From positions 14,251,001 to 14,315,000 of the forward strand of contig NC_060026.1 of assembly GCF_021134715.1 (NCBI RefSeq): a stretch of DNA of 64,000 nt, in the 5' to 3' direction. The stretch is from Daphnia pulex. Lineage: Eukaryota; Arthropoda; Branchiopoda; Diplostraca; Daphniidae. Positions 1 to 12,619 of this stretch are shown here, one piece after another. The position numbers and the translations under genes were made by a program. Every line of letters starts with the position of its first letter. The stretch's first letter is position 1. The notes beneath the pieces were generated by a model, which saw only the letters and a program-made list of their open reading frames with translations, made no database searches and had not been told where the DNA came from.

Positions 1-204
1 TCTGGGCGGAAATGACACCCTAATTCCTAAATATCGTCTTATCCACGCAGCAACGACAACAAACAAACAACCTCTAAGCTCTTCCCAGCACAATCTCTTC
101 CCTTAGAAGCATATTAGTACATGTACATAATTAAATCGGGATCAAATTTTAATTCCGTTAATGATGAACCAATGAGAAGATATAGTAGCCTATACCCCCC
201 CCCT
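1..204. other. Window edge, no clear exon
   Basis: This holds the 3' flank or a distal intron of the dpr-type gene on the minus strand. I looked for the further C-terminal exon that dpr genes often carry after the second Ig domain and found none. A run of ten C's lies near 195-203. Confidence 0.4.
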
Positions 205-3200
205 TTACATCAATATACCTTCTAGAATGTGAATAGAAGCTTGAGCTGCCGGTGCCGACGATGGTGAACAGACGTAAACTCCCGAATCTAATTATTTCAA
301 AATTCATTAAAAAATTTTAAGAATTTTTTTATTTAATAATAAATTTCAATTCTCACCTCTGCGTGCCGCTTTCTGAATGAGTAGAGAACTGAGCGTCGTA
401 GCTCCGCGTTCGACCATGACGCTGATCCCGCCTCTTTTCGAATCGTAATTCACCGTCTTTTGTTTTATTTTTTAAATATCGTTCCAAGTAGTAGTAGTAC
501 ATCGTCAAGCGGGATAAACGAAAGAAAAAATAAAATTGAGCCAATTGGGCACGTTTGAATCATTACTACTGCGCAAAACAAGAAGAAGAACAAAATAAAA
601 ATGAAGAAAACGATTAACCCGCGTCTTATAAAATAAGACCCCCCCCCCACCCCCATTCTCTGATTGTTTCACAGTTTAAAAGGACGTCAGCTGTAGGGCC
701 AGCAGTACATTCTATGGGGTGTGTCCACAGCAATCAGCGCAACATACAGAGTGAGTGGGAAGATGTGAGAAGAGAGAGTTTATCGGTTTTTTCTTTTCTT
801 TTTTTGTAGACGATGGAAGAGAACCGGAGGACGACACAATCCGTTTGGGCGATTTTTTTTTTCAAGTGCTTCTATAACAGCTCAACATATAGTGGAAGCT
901 TTGCGCAGTGAGTGTGTATACCATTATCTGTCTTTTTAAAGAGTGGAGGGGGGAGAGAAAAAGAGTGTCGGCGTGAATTTGAGCTCAGCTGCTGCGACGG
1001 AATTAAAAGAATAGAGAAAAATACTAAAATAATACAAAAAGATAACGATCAATCTAGTAGATTTCTTTTGTTTTTTTTCTCTCTCTTTTACAACGTTGTT
1101 GGGTGTATCTATATTGATCGGCCAGCTCACTAGGTCAACAACGCAATTTCATTTCTCTCCCTTTTTATTTTATTAATTCAATTTCATTTTTTGTGTGTTT
1201 ACTTGCTGATTGTGAGTCCAGAAAACGTAATCGGGAGGCTCGGGCGTGTGCTGGACGAGGCAGGTCAAATTGATTGTGCTGCCGATGTCGATGTGCATCT
1301 CGGAGCCGCCAAGAATCACCGTCGTCGGTTCTATTTAAAAAATAAAAAAATTTGAAATCAACGCGGGAAAAATTTTTAAAAAATAAAATAAAACCTAATT
1401 GATCGTATTTAGTATTACCGACGACAGAGAGGTGGATGTAATGGCTGACGCGGGGCGTCACTCCGATCTGACATTCGTATCCTCCTTCGTCTCTGAACTG
1501 GACGTGGCTGTTGTGTGTGTACACGAAAAAGTCGTTCAAACATTTGCCCAGAGGGTGTGGCAAATAAGGAAGAAAAAAAAATCGATAAAACGACATCAAC
1601 GGTACAACAAAAAATCAAATCAAATTTGTCTCATCGTCGAAAACAGACCCACACACACGAAAGAGAAAAAAACGGCGGGTGCAGAAATCGATATGACGCG
1701 GGACTGACGTCCGCGTTTACAGTCTAATAGTTACATCCGAGCTGCAGCAGCAGTTCTACTTTTCTTTTTCTAGAATGAAAAAAAGTTGATTGACTATAAC
1801 CTGATTTGAAGGGACCAGGCGTCGCCGTTGCCGCTGATGCCCGCGCTGAAACGTCGATCGGCCGTGTACTGTTTAAATTAATAAATTTATCGTTAAAAAT
1901 AATTATTTTGATTTATTTTTATTTTTGATTTTACCGTTTGATTGCCGACCGTCAGCAACTGCAAATCCGAGTAGCGGATCCACGCCACTTGCTATTAAAC
2001 AAATCATTTCAAATTTTAATCGAAATCAAACTTTAATCAAGGTTGGACGTATTATTATTATTCTATCAACATTAGAAAGAATTTGTGAATGTTTATGGGA
2101 CGTTTAGAATGTATTATTAAGACAGCGCTGGCAAATCCTCTTATAAATAGCAACGGAGGCTAAAATATTTATTCAAATCTATAAAAGACCACGCCCTTAT
2201 TATTATTATTATTTTCCGCGTAATCATTAAAAAATTTTAACGCCAAAACTCTTTTCCATCAAATGTGTTTTTATCTTTTTTCAAACTCGGTTACAGTTTT
2301 ATTACTATATAGAGCGAACCTTACGACACAAGTTTGATGAATATTTAATTTGTTTCTCCCCTGTGAATGTCGCGCGACCGTGTATAGGTGAGAATTTGCA
2401 TCTCAACTTTTCGGCGTATAGGTTATTATTAAAAACGGGGTATTAGTACAGTAGAGTGTACCGGCGCAGCCAGCCACTGGCAACTTTTCTTATTCTTGTT
2501 CACTTTCAGAATTTCCAAACTTTGTTTCCCGCTTCATCGCATATTAAAATTCGCCGTTCAAAAATTCCGCCTTGTATATAACGGCGGGAATATACGAACG
2601 GCAGCCCCATCACCCAAAAATCAAATAAACATATTTTCTCAAACTCTGATGAAATATTTAAGTATAAACGCCATTATTAGCTTACAGCATAAGCCGCTTG
2701 GAGCTCGGTGCGTCTTTTTCGTGACTGAATAAACCATGCATATACGCGACTGTGCTCTCTCTTTTCTCTTTTTATTCTATACCTGATGACATCAACTCTA
2801 ATTTGCACGAATGTCGGCAAACGGGAGGGGACATGTATAAGGCACAGGCGCGGGAATATAATTGAATGTCGCGACGGAGAGACTGTCGAACGCAAAACGG
2901 CAGCGGCGGCAATAAGTTTATACAGCCCCCCTTATAAAGTCTTATTATATACCTTGGATCTATATAGCTTCTGCTGCTGCTGCATTTAGGGATATATTAG
3001 TACTATAGATGCATTAAGTTTAATCAACTTCTTACTTTCAATCAACGCGTCAGTTGGGTTCTCCACCCTCTCTTAATGCCGGGAGAAAATGAACGCCCAG
3101 CGGAGGAAAACAAGAAAGACAAGACTTTGTGATATCCTTTTCCGCAGCTCTGCTGCTGCTGCGGACTGTGTGCTGTGTGTCTCGGGAAACTTTGCAATTT

Positions 3201-6200
3201 AATGGAACACACGCGGACATGCAAGGGAGCGAGGTGCTGTTTGTTGTTTGTTAACTAATGGACAGCACACAAATCAACGGGTGGAAATGAGTGTAGCAGC
3301 ACGTTTTCGCTGGTTAAGGCGTTGACAATATTCGTAGAATCGTACGTGATGATACACTTTACTACTCTCAACTCGCAACAGTCTTCTGAATAGTTCATTG
3401 GCGATCAAAAGCAAATTATTTGCAATTCCTTTTGAATTTGGAATAAATTTAAAACCAATTTTTTTGAATTTTTCCCGATTAAAACTCAACGCTTGGCATG
3501 GTAATTGCAGGCGTTTGGTGGCCTATTCGGTTAGGGCGTTAGTTTCCCAATCGATAGGCCGTGAGTTCGAGTCCCGTGCGAGACATGCAAATGATGATAC
3601 TTTACTCTCCACTCACGACGGTCTTCTGAAACTATCCTGACGATAAGAGTATAACATCTGAGGCGAAATGTCATTTTAAAATATTTTTAAAATCATTTCG
3701 ACACATTTCTTCGGAAAGATGAGTCGATGTTTTTTTTCCCCTTGGCCTGGGGGGATAAAGACGACAGCGACAAGGAAATGATTGGGACCTGTCGAGAGTT
3801 TCGTCCGTCCATCCATCTCAACCGCCCAATATAATCTACAGGGCTGCTGCTGCTGTTATATACGAATCCATTCTTTGGCATCTATTGCAAAGTGAGAGAC
3901 GAGGCCCAGCAGCACAAGAGATATTTTTCTCCCATATAGTCCCATATAAATTCTTACATGGGTCATTGAGGACCGACTGGGTCTTTTGTTGCGTCGACCA
4001 AAAAAAGACGAAGAAGAAGAGGCTATCAAAAGTTAATCGAGCAGTTTTCTGATTGAATTACAAGAGCTCGGCTGTAGTAGATTTATCTTTATTGCAGTCC
4101 CTTGTATATAATATGTATAGGCCTATATATATCTATAACCCGTCCCGTTTATAGAAAAAGGTTTGTTCCCCGGCCCTTATTCTTTTTTTTTGAAAAATGG
4201 CGCCAGTTTATTTGGTTGAACAGCTTCGAGTGGCTGACGTGTCTGCTGCTGGTGACGATGGTTATATAAAGGAAGATGTAGTATATACAGCATATAATAG
4301 GCTGCTGAGCTATAGAGCAGCAGAGGGTGGCAAAAAAGACCCAAATGGATGTTTGAGAGACCCAGCTGTGTGCTGATGTCGCTCCTGTCTATAAGGGCGT
4401 GGCGATGTGTGCCTTGTGCATGTGTATAGTCGCAGAGAGATAAGAAAATAAACGCCTTCGGTGTGGAATATATATTGGATCGTGCTGGGGGGGGGGGGGG
4501 GTGGCCCGAATATCTCTGCTGCTGGCCGCACGATGATGACTTTTGTCACCGTCATCAAATCTAATATTATATATAGCGAAATGATTATATATTATACTAT
4601 ATAATAGAGAGAATATATAGGCAATTGGTAACCCCCCGCCTTTGATATCTATCGGTATATATACATGGCCAGAGGGCTGCCATGCAGAATGTTTTATTTG
4701 ATTATATAACAGCGAGAAACGAATCTAACGCAATCGAAATATAATACCTAATACACCTCTTGTCCACACATAATATATAGAGGCTATATCGGCTATATAC
4801 TATCCCCAAATAGCCCTAATATCATTTCCTCGAAAGAATAAAAAAGAAAATTGCATACATAGATGTATGTTGTATTATATTTCTGAATTGCTGGTGCAGA
4901 TTTTCATCCGATAATAGAGAGACGTCAGTTTGCATATTGAAGAAGACAGAAAGCTTTTATACCGCTTTTATAGGAGAGAAAAGCGGATAGATGCGGGCCG
5001 AAATTCCAGGAGAAACGAAATATATCCGATCGATATCAATCTTACAAATAGATATGTAGGCTACTACAGTATGTATACCTATACAGGCATGATCTACCCG
5101 TGTGTGGGGAGAGCAGCAAGAGAGAGAGAGAGAGACTATCTCTATACGAGCGCATTTATATATGGGCGTATTAGTATTATAGGATCGGATCCCCAATTTT
5201 ATTATTCTCAGATGCAGCATATTTTCAGTTTTTGAATAAGATATAAGGCTATAAGCTATAGTCCTATTAAGTGTATAGAGAAAGCTACATTAAAAGGACT
5301 TATTCGGAGGTGAAATATATAACGCAGAAATTTTGTAGGCCTATTATATAGTGAAAAACGCTCAATCTCTCGATTATAGATATTAGCTATAGGTTTAGGC
5401 CTTCAACGCTGTGTTGATTAACAAATCAAAATCACTTTTAGATATTGAACGCCTACATAAAATGTGTATCATATCAAAGACGTACTCTATTTTCTATAAA
5501 GATTAAGGCCTACAGCGCGCTATTCAAAAGTATATAGATATAGATGCTGGAGATATATAATATACATGCTTTAAGCTTTATTGTCTTTTCTCTGTGTCTA
5601 TTCTGTATTATAATACATCACAGCAGCAGGACGCAATTTTCAATAAATGCGACGTCTTTTGCTGATACTGGATGCTCCTGGTCTATATAGGCCTACATGA
5701 AATTTGTGTGGGCGTGCGCAAGACGATGGCGGTGGAATAAGGACTCAATTGTCATCATCAATATAGTTCATTTCTCTCTCGATCCATGTGCTGCTCTGTG
5801 CTGTGTAGATGATTCCCCGCATATAAATTAGACCTAATAACAGTTAGTATTCGACTAAAGCGACATCAAAAGGATTTCCACTTATAGAGAGAGAGTTTAA
5901 CCAACCCCCCTTCCCAGCAGCCCACCCTTTTCACTTCTTAAAAGAGATGGCATATATATATATTATATTTCCTTATAAAAGGGGATTATTATTAGAGAGC
6001 AGAGATGGCACACAATAGAATACCCCGGGCTGCTGGCGGCGGTGTGGTGGCGGTCCAGCGCATTTGCACAAAAGATGTAATATACAGCCATCACATAATT
6101 TCATCTTAAAGGCCTATATGTTCTTAATGATAATAATAAATGGAATATGGCGGATAATGAATTAATTATGTTAATATATGATGATGTGATAAGGGATTTT

Positions 6201-6937
6201 AGCAGATTTCGAATCATTTCATGCTGAAAATTAAAAGAGTCTAATTTACTTTAAACTTGTCATTTTTTACCGTTCGATTGTCCAAGAGGCCAGCGCCAAC
6301 TTTGCAGGTCAAAAGGGCGGTTTTGCCGTGAGCGACAGTCACGTTTTTGGCAGTTGCCGTGACCCCAGCAGCTGAAAGCATCAGCTGAGGAGGAGGATTT
6401 TGCTGCTGTACTAGTCCTCCTGCTGCTGGCTTATTAACGACGGCTGGGTGACTGTTGGAAATCGTGGCTTTTATTGCACCGCCAGTCGTCTGATCCTGCT
6501 GCTCTGCAGGCATTGCCAATAACGTCGATTCCTGATGATAATAATCCATGCCTGGCGGCTGATGCTGGTGTCGCCCTCCTCCTCCTCCATCTTCCGCTAG
6601 CACTTCGGCCACCAGCACCACCACCGACTCACTTTCTGCGTGTGCCGCCCAACGACAAGAAAGAAATATTTATATGCAAATTGTGCCATGGTGTCTTTGA
6701 GATCGAGCTATAAGATATATATAGATGTGAAAAAATCGATCGACAACATCAAGCAGATGCTGCTGCTTGTTGGCTTTACTCTTATAAATGCAAATGAGGG
6801 CCGTTCTATCTATTTCTTTTTTTTTATCTTAGATGTGTTGGAAATCAAATCTATGATAAATATTTACCCGCGGCTCGGCATGCGGATTGTAAGATGAGTA
6901 TCAGCAGAGAAAACACTGCGGTTGATGACGGCCACAT
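205..6937 (-). CDS. dpr-family two-Ig-domain cell-surface protein (eight exons)
   Basis: Family role: dpr proteins are neuronal immunoglobulin-superfamily receptors that bind DIP partners at synapses. Exons (minus): 6868-6937, 6271-6635, 1935-1991, 1801-1868, 1419-1507, 1203-1330, 357-456, 205-287. All phases agree and give 319 aa. Exon 1 encodes a signal peptide starting MWPSSTAVFSLLILIL. Exon 2 has a His/Gln/Gly-rich linker and the first strands of Ig1 (LLTCKVG). Exons 3-5 finish Ig1, with the tryptophan of VAWIRYSDLQLLTVG, then YTADRRF and the family-typical FRDEGGYECQI. Exons 6-8 make Ig2 (INLTCLVQHTPEPPDYVFW, then NYDSKRGGISVM and SGVYVCS). The CDS can stop at TAA 205-207 (..IHILEGILM), but a GTATAT donor just after ILE may splice to an exon outside the window, so the C-terminus is uncertain. 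Intron 2 is 4.28 kb, the others short. Confidence 0.85.
3348..3391 (+). repeat. Truncated first copy of the SINE tail
   Basis: The stretch from gatgatac through gtcttctgaa repeats the tail of the SINE at 3593-3631, with a few substitutions and short insertions. The preceding bases (ggttaaggcgttgac) may be the remains of its tRNA-like head. Confidence 0.5.
3511..3672 (+). mobile_element. tRNA-derived SINE
   Basis: A tRNA-like head at about 3511-3587 carries an A-box-like stretch (tggcctattcggttagggcg) and a B-box (gagttcgagtccc). A four-pair D-stem gcct/gggc and a T-arm-like element can be drawn, but the anticodon and acceptor stems do not close, so it is not a working tRNA. An unrelated tail follows (gatgatac..gtcttctgaa..) that is shared with a second, truncated copy 245 bp upstream. 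Pol III-type head plus unrelated shared tail is the structure of a SINE. Confidence 0.5.
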
Positions 6938-9900
6938 CGAGTCAAATCCAATCACCACAATTAAATTTTATTTCGGAATAATAATTTCTCCTTTTTTTTG
7001 AATTTTTTTTTTTTGGCGCGTTAAAATAAATTATTTAAACCACAAATAATCACTGAATATAGCCGCCATTTTTATTGTAGATTCGTTTTTTTTCAAAATT
7101 TTGGCGGGAATCGAATTATCGAAAAAATCACTTTTCGCGAATGCTGGAGATTCTATCCACCGGAAGTAGCACAGCAGGGGGTAGAGACAGGAAAAAGGAA
7201 TGTGGCGTATGTATGTATGTTCACTGGATGACGGTCGGATGTAGACTGGGGCGGTTAGATACAGATCCAGTAGCGTATACGCCGGATTAAATGTCAGCAG
7301 AGCGACGCGCGGCGACGTCGTTCGACGTCGCCCAACACCGACGACGATCCCCAATAGATAGACGAGGACGAAACTTATAGACGCCAGCCGTCGGTGTACA
7401 TCTGACGTCCGTTTGTATAATATACCTTTGTACTTTCCCGAGAAAATGTTCGACTTTCCATCCATTTGTTTTATTTTATTTTATTTTTTTAAATTTAATT
7501 TAGCGGGAAATTTGAAATAGTTTTTTTTCCAAACATGTCGACATCGATTAAGGAATTCAGATTATGCGAATCGACATTTTTCACAGGAATGATCATCATT
7601 TGCTCTTTGTTTTTTTTCCCTATACACAGCGCTAAAAAGCCTCCAGGGCAAACCGTGGTAGCTTATCGATCGGATGTGTGTGTCTAAAAGAATATACGCC
7701 GCACGTAATGTATAATGTCTGCCGGAAAAGAAAAAAACAACTCGGTCCGCCATATAAACCCGTGAAAAATCAAAAGAGAAAAAATAAAAAAGTTGTTTGA
7801 CGATGTTAGAAAATGGGAGCGCAGCAACAAGACGCGCGAGCGGAGGCAATATATGGAAGCGAAAAAGAAACAAAAAACGGAAGGCGGATGGGCGGATGAC
7901 ACGGAAGAATACGGGCTCGACCGTGAACGAGACACACATGCACAGCAGATTATATTGCTGCCGGCCGCCATGCTGGCGTGAGCACACGCGAGACATATCT
8001 GCGTATACATAAATATATATATTATCTAAAGGCATGTATAATAATAATAATAATAGTTATCTAGTATATCCTTGTGTGTATAATTTGATGTTTTATATTT
8101 TTGTTAAAATAAAATTGGAAACACCAATTTTATTTTTACCTTTTTTCTAAATTTTCCTTATATACACCATGTAAAGGGGTGAGGGTGGGATGATTAAACA
8201 TTGCATGAATTTATTGCCGCTATGCAATTTAATATTATAAGTGTCTAATAATGGCATTTTTCAATGGCGGATTTTTTCGGATTTTTCTGTCAATGTGAAA
8301 ATAATACCACGCGTGAAAGATATCTCGTGCGCACGCGAAAGTAGAGCGCGGGGTGTCTAATTGAATACACACAGGCTATGTTATATACCATATATCCCCT
8401 CCCCCAGGCATGGTATAGGATATTATATATTATAAACTACGCTTTTGAAAGATGAATATCGTCCTCTTTTTATTTTTTTGGGGCGATAAAAATTTGAATA
8501 GAAAAAGATGATTTTGCATAATAAATTAAGCTCATAAATACATCGAATAACCCCATCCATTTTACGAGTTATACAAGCTTTTTATCACTGCCTTATTGTT
8601 TGTTGTGCTGTAAGTGGCGCAATATCGCCGCCGTTTATTACCCAATAAAGTATTATCTATTACACAAAAGAAAAATTGCGTAAAAGACATACAAAATTAT
8701 TTTACAAGAAAAATAAAATCCTTTTCGAAAAGAATAAAAAAAAAGGATAGCATATCTTTTTTTTTTTAAGTTTCTTTTGGGGCCGCTCCAGTGCATCTGT
8801 TGTTGTTAGTTCTAGTTCACCGCAGTGCAGGCAGCAAATCGATGGTCGTTTCTCTCTCTCTCTCCCTATATATACTATCCATAACAAATATAAATACAGC
8901 ACACATCACATCCACATCAGATATGTAGCACAGGAATAATAATCACATGGATAAATATAGCCAGCCAAAGATATCTTCCGCTTGTGGTGATGCCATTATA
9001 TTCCGCGCTGCGCTCCTGTCCGCCTATTTCCACATACCAGTATAGGACCCAGCAAAAAAAAATAAATCAAAAGACATTATGAGAAATTGATAGCCCTTAG
9101 CCCTTATATATACTATAGGATATACTATATAGGGCAAGGTTCTGGGCGGTTTGTAATATAACAATAATGATATCTCAATTGCTTTTATATGTATCGAAAT
9201 ACATTCAACGATATGTAAAAAAAAACAGGCGAATAAATGGATTGGAACAGAGAGAGTCATGTTTTAGATGTAGGCCAAGCATGAATTGAATTATCATTTG
9301 TATTGCGCACGAAATGTAATCAATCAACCGGGTATATAGAAAGAATATATAACGGATAGGCCTAATACATATATAAGTTTCATTTTATCGAAACAACTTG
9401 CAGGTGAAAAATGAAATCTTTGGCCTATTATAGTTATAGGCCTATTATAATAGCTAGGCCTACTTCCTCTAAACAAACATGTTCTCTTAATTCTTTAATG
9501 TAGACTACATAGCTGCCGTGCACAACACAAAGGCATTATAATACGCAGCGGCTCTATAAGTCTTGAATATTTCAGAATACATGAAAGCTTTGTATTATAT
9601 AAATAGGCTGCAGCAGCATCTTGTTGTATTTATCACGGTGGGCGAAAAAAGAAAGATACATAAATTATACTAGAATACTGCCAAAAGTCTCTCTTCAGCA
9701 GAGAGATTGTGTACAGCGAAGACTGGATGCGGCGAATTTATAAGCTGACGATGATGCCGCAGATATATGTCTTGAATAACTAATGAGCTCTGTCCCCCTC
9801 AGCCAGAAACTTGTATATTTAGTTAGATATTACATTATTAGAGTCTTAGACTCTCTCTGGTTCGTGCCCTTGTGTTATTAGTTCTACTTGTGTGCGTTTA

Positions 9901-10195
9901 GGCTATATAGGCTACTATAGGCACTCGTCTCTATAATATAGGTCTATTATACCAGGAAATATCCTACAACAATGGTGATTTTCTTCGACACACCGGCGTC
10001 TTGTGTTGTTTACAAGTTAATATGCAAGTTGCATACAGGCCTATTTTATTGACGTAGCCTATACTAGGCTATTACTATACATAGGCCTACTTCAAAGGGC
10101 CACAACCAACGTTGTATAATTCACATACATAGGCTATTAGAGAATTTGCACATTTCGTGAATGGACGATCTTGGTTTTATATAGTTGTAGGCCTA
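4119..10195. repeat. Dispersed AGGCCTA palindromic-word cluster
   Basis: Exact AGGCCTA occurs at 4119, 5337, 5506, 5689, 6110, 9358, 9438, 9456, 10037, 10083 and 10189. It is usually flanked by T/A and accompanied by looser forms such as ggctatatagg. I found no comparable density elsewhere in the window. Function unknown. Confidence 0.5.
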
Positions 10196-12619
10196 TCGAT
10201 CGTGTACAACGTACAACAAATAGCTGAAAGTGATAGAGGGGCGATTAGATTCATCAATTGCTGGGTGCACAGCACTCGACCCTGACACTAGCATATTAAC
10301 ACAAACGACAAATGCGGATAATAGACAATCCAAACACGTTCGTCGTCATTTAAAAAAATAAATACAGAAATCCCCACCACCGCCATTGATGTTTGCTGTG
10401 CTGCTGGTGGAAAACATTGAGAGATAGATCTAACAAAGCTGCTGCTGCTGATGCTCCTGCACATCAGGTTCATTATAAAATATAGGAGCTAGCGCGAGCC
10501 CCAGACCTTATATATTCTCTCCTTTTTTTCTTCCCATCTCGATAAGAGTTTGAAGGGGTACAACGGAGCTGCTGCTGGAGCTTTCTTATCAACTCTCTCA
10601 CATCTCACAAAACTCGTCTCTCGTCATCTCTTTTCCAATTCAGTCAAACACATTATTATGACGACTTCTCCTGCTGCTGCTGGCTCCTTTTTTATTTTCA
10701 AACAGGAAAAAGGAGAGGGAAAAAATATAAAAAAAGGAAGCGCCAATCTTGGTTTCTTCTTGCCATCACCGCAGCACCACCACCAGCAAAAGTTGTTGAT
10801 CCTTTGATTGGGAAAGTAGAAAGGAGAAACGGACCAAAATTGGGGCCGTCCAAAAGTGAGGAAATAGCAAAAAGATCAAGGGAGGGACGTGATTTTTAGA
10901 CTTGCGATCTATATATTTCCGATAGATTTTTCCAGAGAATTAAAAAAGAAAAACCTCATACACACAGACACAACTTTATATCAATAATTTCTGTATATTC
11001 CATATACAGACATCCCATCTATACTATACATAATACGACTGCTGTGACTCTCGTCTCGTTGGTAGAGTGAATACACGCCCGTATCGCTCTCGAATTCAGC
11101 CTCTTTCAGACTTCATTCTAACGACTTTGTGATTTTCTTTTCGCTCATGCCACCGCGAAGGAATATGTAAATTCTTTGATTTGAATAGCGACGAAAAAGT
11201 TTATAGACGGGGGCCCATATGTTGAGCACAGCGTGCGTCTATATATAATGCCAATATATTGAGAGAAGAGCAGCAGATGATGGATGAAAGACAAGTGGAT
11301 CTATCGGTGGGACTCGGCGCCCCAACAGCAAGGGCTCTTGTGTAAATAGACACACAGCACAGGCCGGGCCTTATATCTTTAAAATAAAAACAGTCCGAGA
11401 TACGCACATGATACGCTTGATCGGAGAAGAGCAATATAGAGTCTATACCCTCTTGTATATTTACTTATTCTGTATTGCGCCACCGTATATAATACAACTG
11501 TTATACATACTAAATAGAGACGCGGCGACTATATTTTCAACTGGATAAATGAAATTGTTTTCTGTTGCTGTGTCCATTCTGTCGACGATTTGATTTCATA
11601 CTACGCAGTTGAAGTGAGATCAAACACAGCGCAAGGTTATTCCTGTTGCTGGGAGAAAATCGCAAATTTGCCGTTGTGTATATAGAGAAACGAAATATTT
11701 GAGCAGAAGATATATAAATACTTTAATACACTTATACTAGCCGGTTATAGCTGGCGCACAAACGTCAGCAAGATCGCCATGGAAACAATATGCGACATAA
11801 ATAATCGAAGATCGTCTATGTTGTACCTACATAGTCACCGTCATTACCTTCGTATGATGGAGACTATACAACACATTTTTCTCGTTTGTTCTTTTGCTGC
11901 CCACGTCCTTCGCAAACGCCATATGTGAAAATAAAATTTCCACGAAAATTTGAATAGGCTATATAGGGCGCCTTTTACGCATTTGACAGGACTCTATGTA
12001 CCTGCAGCATACATCAATTGGTTATTTGTGTCCGATTTTGTTTCAAGAAAAGTATAATGTCATTTTCTCAGATGCAAATGCGGTGCAAATGCTGCTGGCA
12101 GGGTCTAGGAGCCAAGCAGCATCAGCAGCAGACAGAAGTTCTTTCAAGCGCCATAATAATATAAGGTTAATTGAATTAAAACTTTTTTCTTGTGAAATGG
12201 GGAGAGCTCTCGTTCTCCGAGCTATTGAATAATACACACTTTATAATGTATTTTCTTGTATGTGCATCAGTGACTCCGCCCAGCGTCAGTTCGTGACTTG
12301 CAGGAATTACACGAGTGCCAGCAACGCTAATATCGATTTTTTATTCAATCAGACGCGTTAATTTGATTAGGAATTATTGAACATTGTCGCTAAAACTCCG
12401 CTGATGCCTTTAATCTCAATTACGTTAAGTAAAAAGAATAAGTTAGTATTAATAACCGGCTAAAAGGTCGATCCGAGTGCACTGCAGTCACCGTACCCAG
12501 TCACCCAAGACTACTTAAGCGGTACTCATCATCGGCTATTCATCATACGTCAAGTGTTGTCCTAGTCTATAATTCAATCAGACTATACAATTCATCGAGA
12601 AAACATCTACTGCGAAAGA
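6938..12619. other. Gene-poor AT-rich interval
   Basis: Upstream of the dpr-type gene on one side and of the Cys/Pro-rich membrane protein on the other. It holds TA/GA microsatellites, CTG/CAG-type trinucleotide runs (around 10435-10455 and 10560) and the AGGCCTA words. Open frames here are low-complexity and I could not support any as a gene. The dpr promoter and 5' UTR should lie just above 6937. Confidence 0.5.

Larger units (their letters stand above)
1992..6270. other. Large intron 2 of the dpr-type gene
   Basis: AT-rich intron between the first Ig1 exon and the VAWIR exon. It contains tRNA-derived SINE sequence at 3.3-3.7 kb, a 14-G run near 4490, TATA-type microsatellites, and several AGGCCTA words from 4119 on. 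Open frames inside it are short and show no family features. Confidence 0.7.

Noticed and set aside
3511-3587. Functional tRNA gene
   Set aside because: A- and B-box are present, but the anticodon and acceptor stems do not pair and the 3' end runs into a repeated tail, so a SINE head fits better.
7031-7465. 144-codon minus-strand frame with a hydrophobic N-terminal part
   Set aside because: It could pass for a signal-peptide exon of the dpr-type gene, but the exon at 6868-6937 joins the next exon in exact phase and encodes a better signal peptide.
7562-8035. 157-codon minus-strand frame
   Set aside because: Low-complexity, Phe/Arg-rich reading of AT-rich DNA, overlapped by frames on both strands. 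No domain or splice support.
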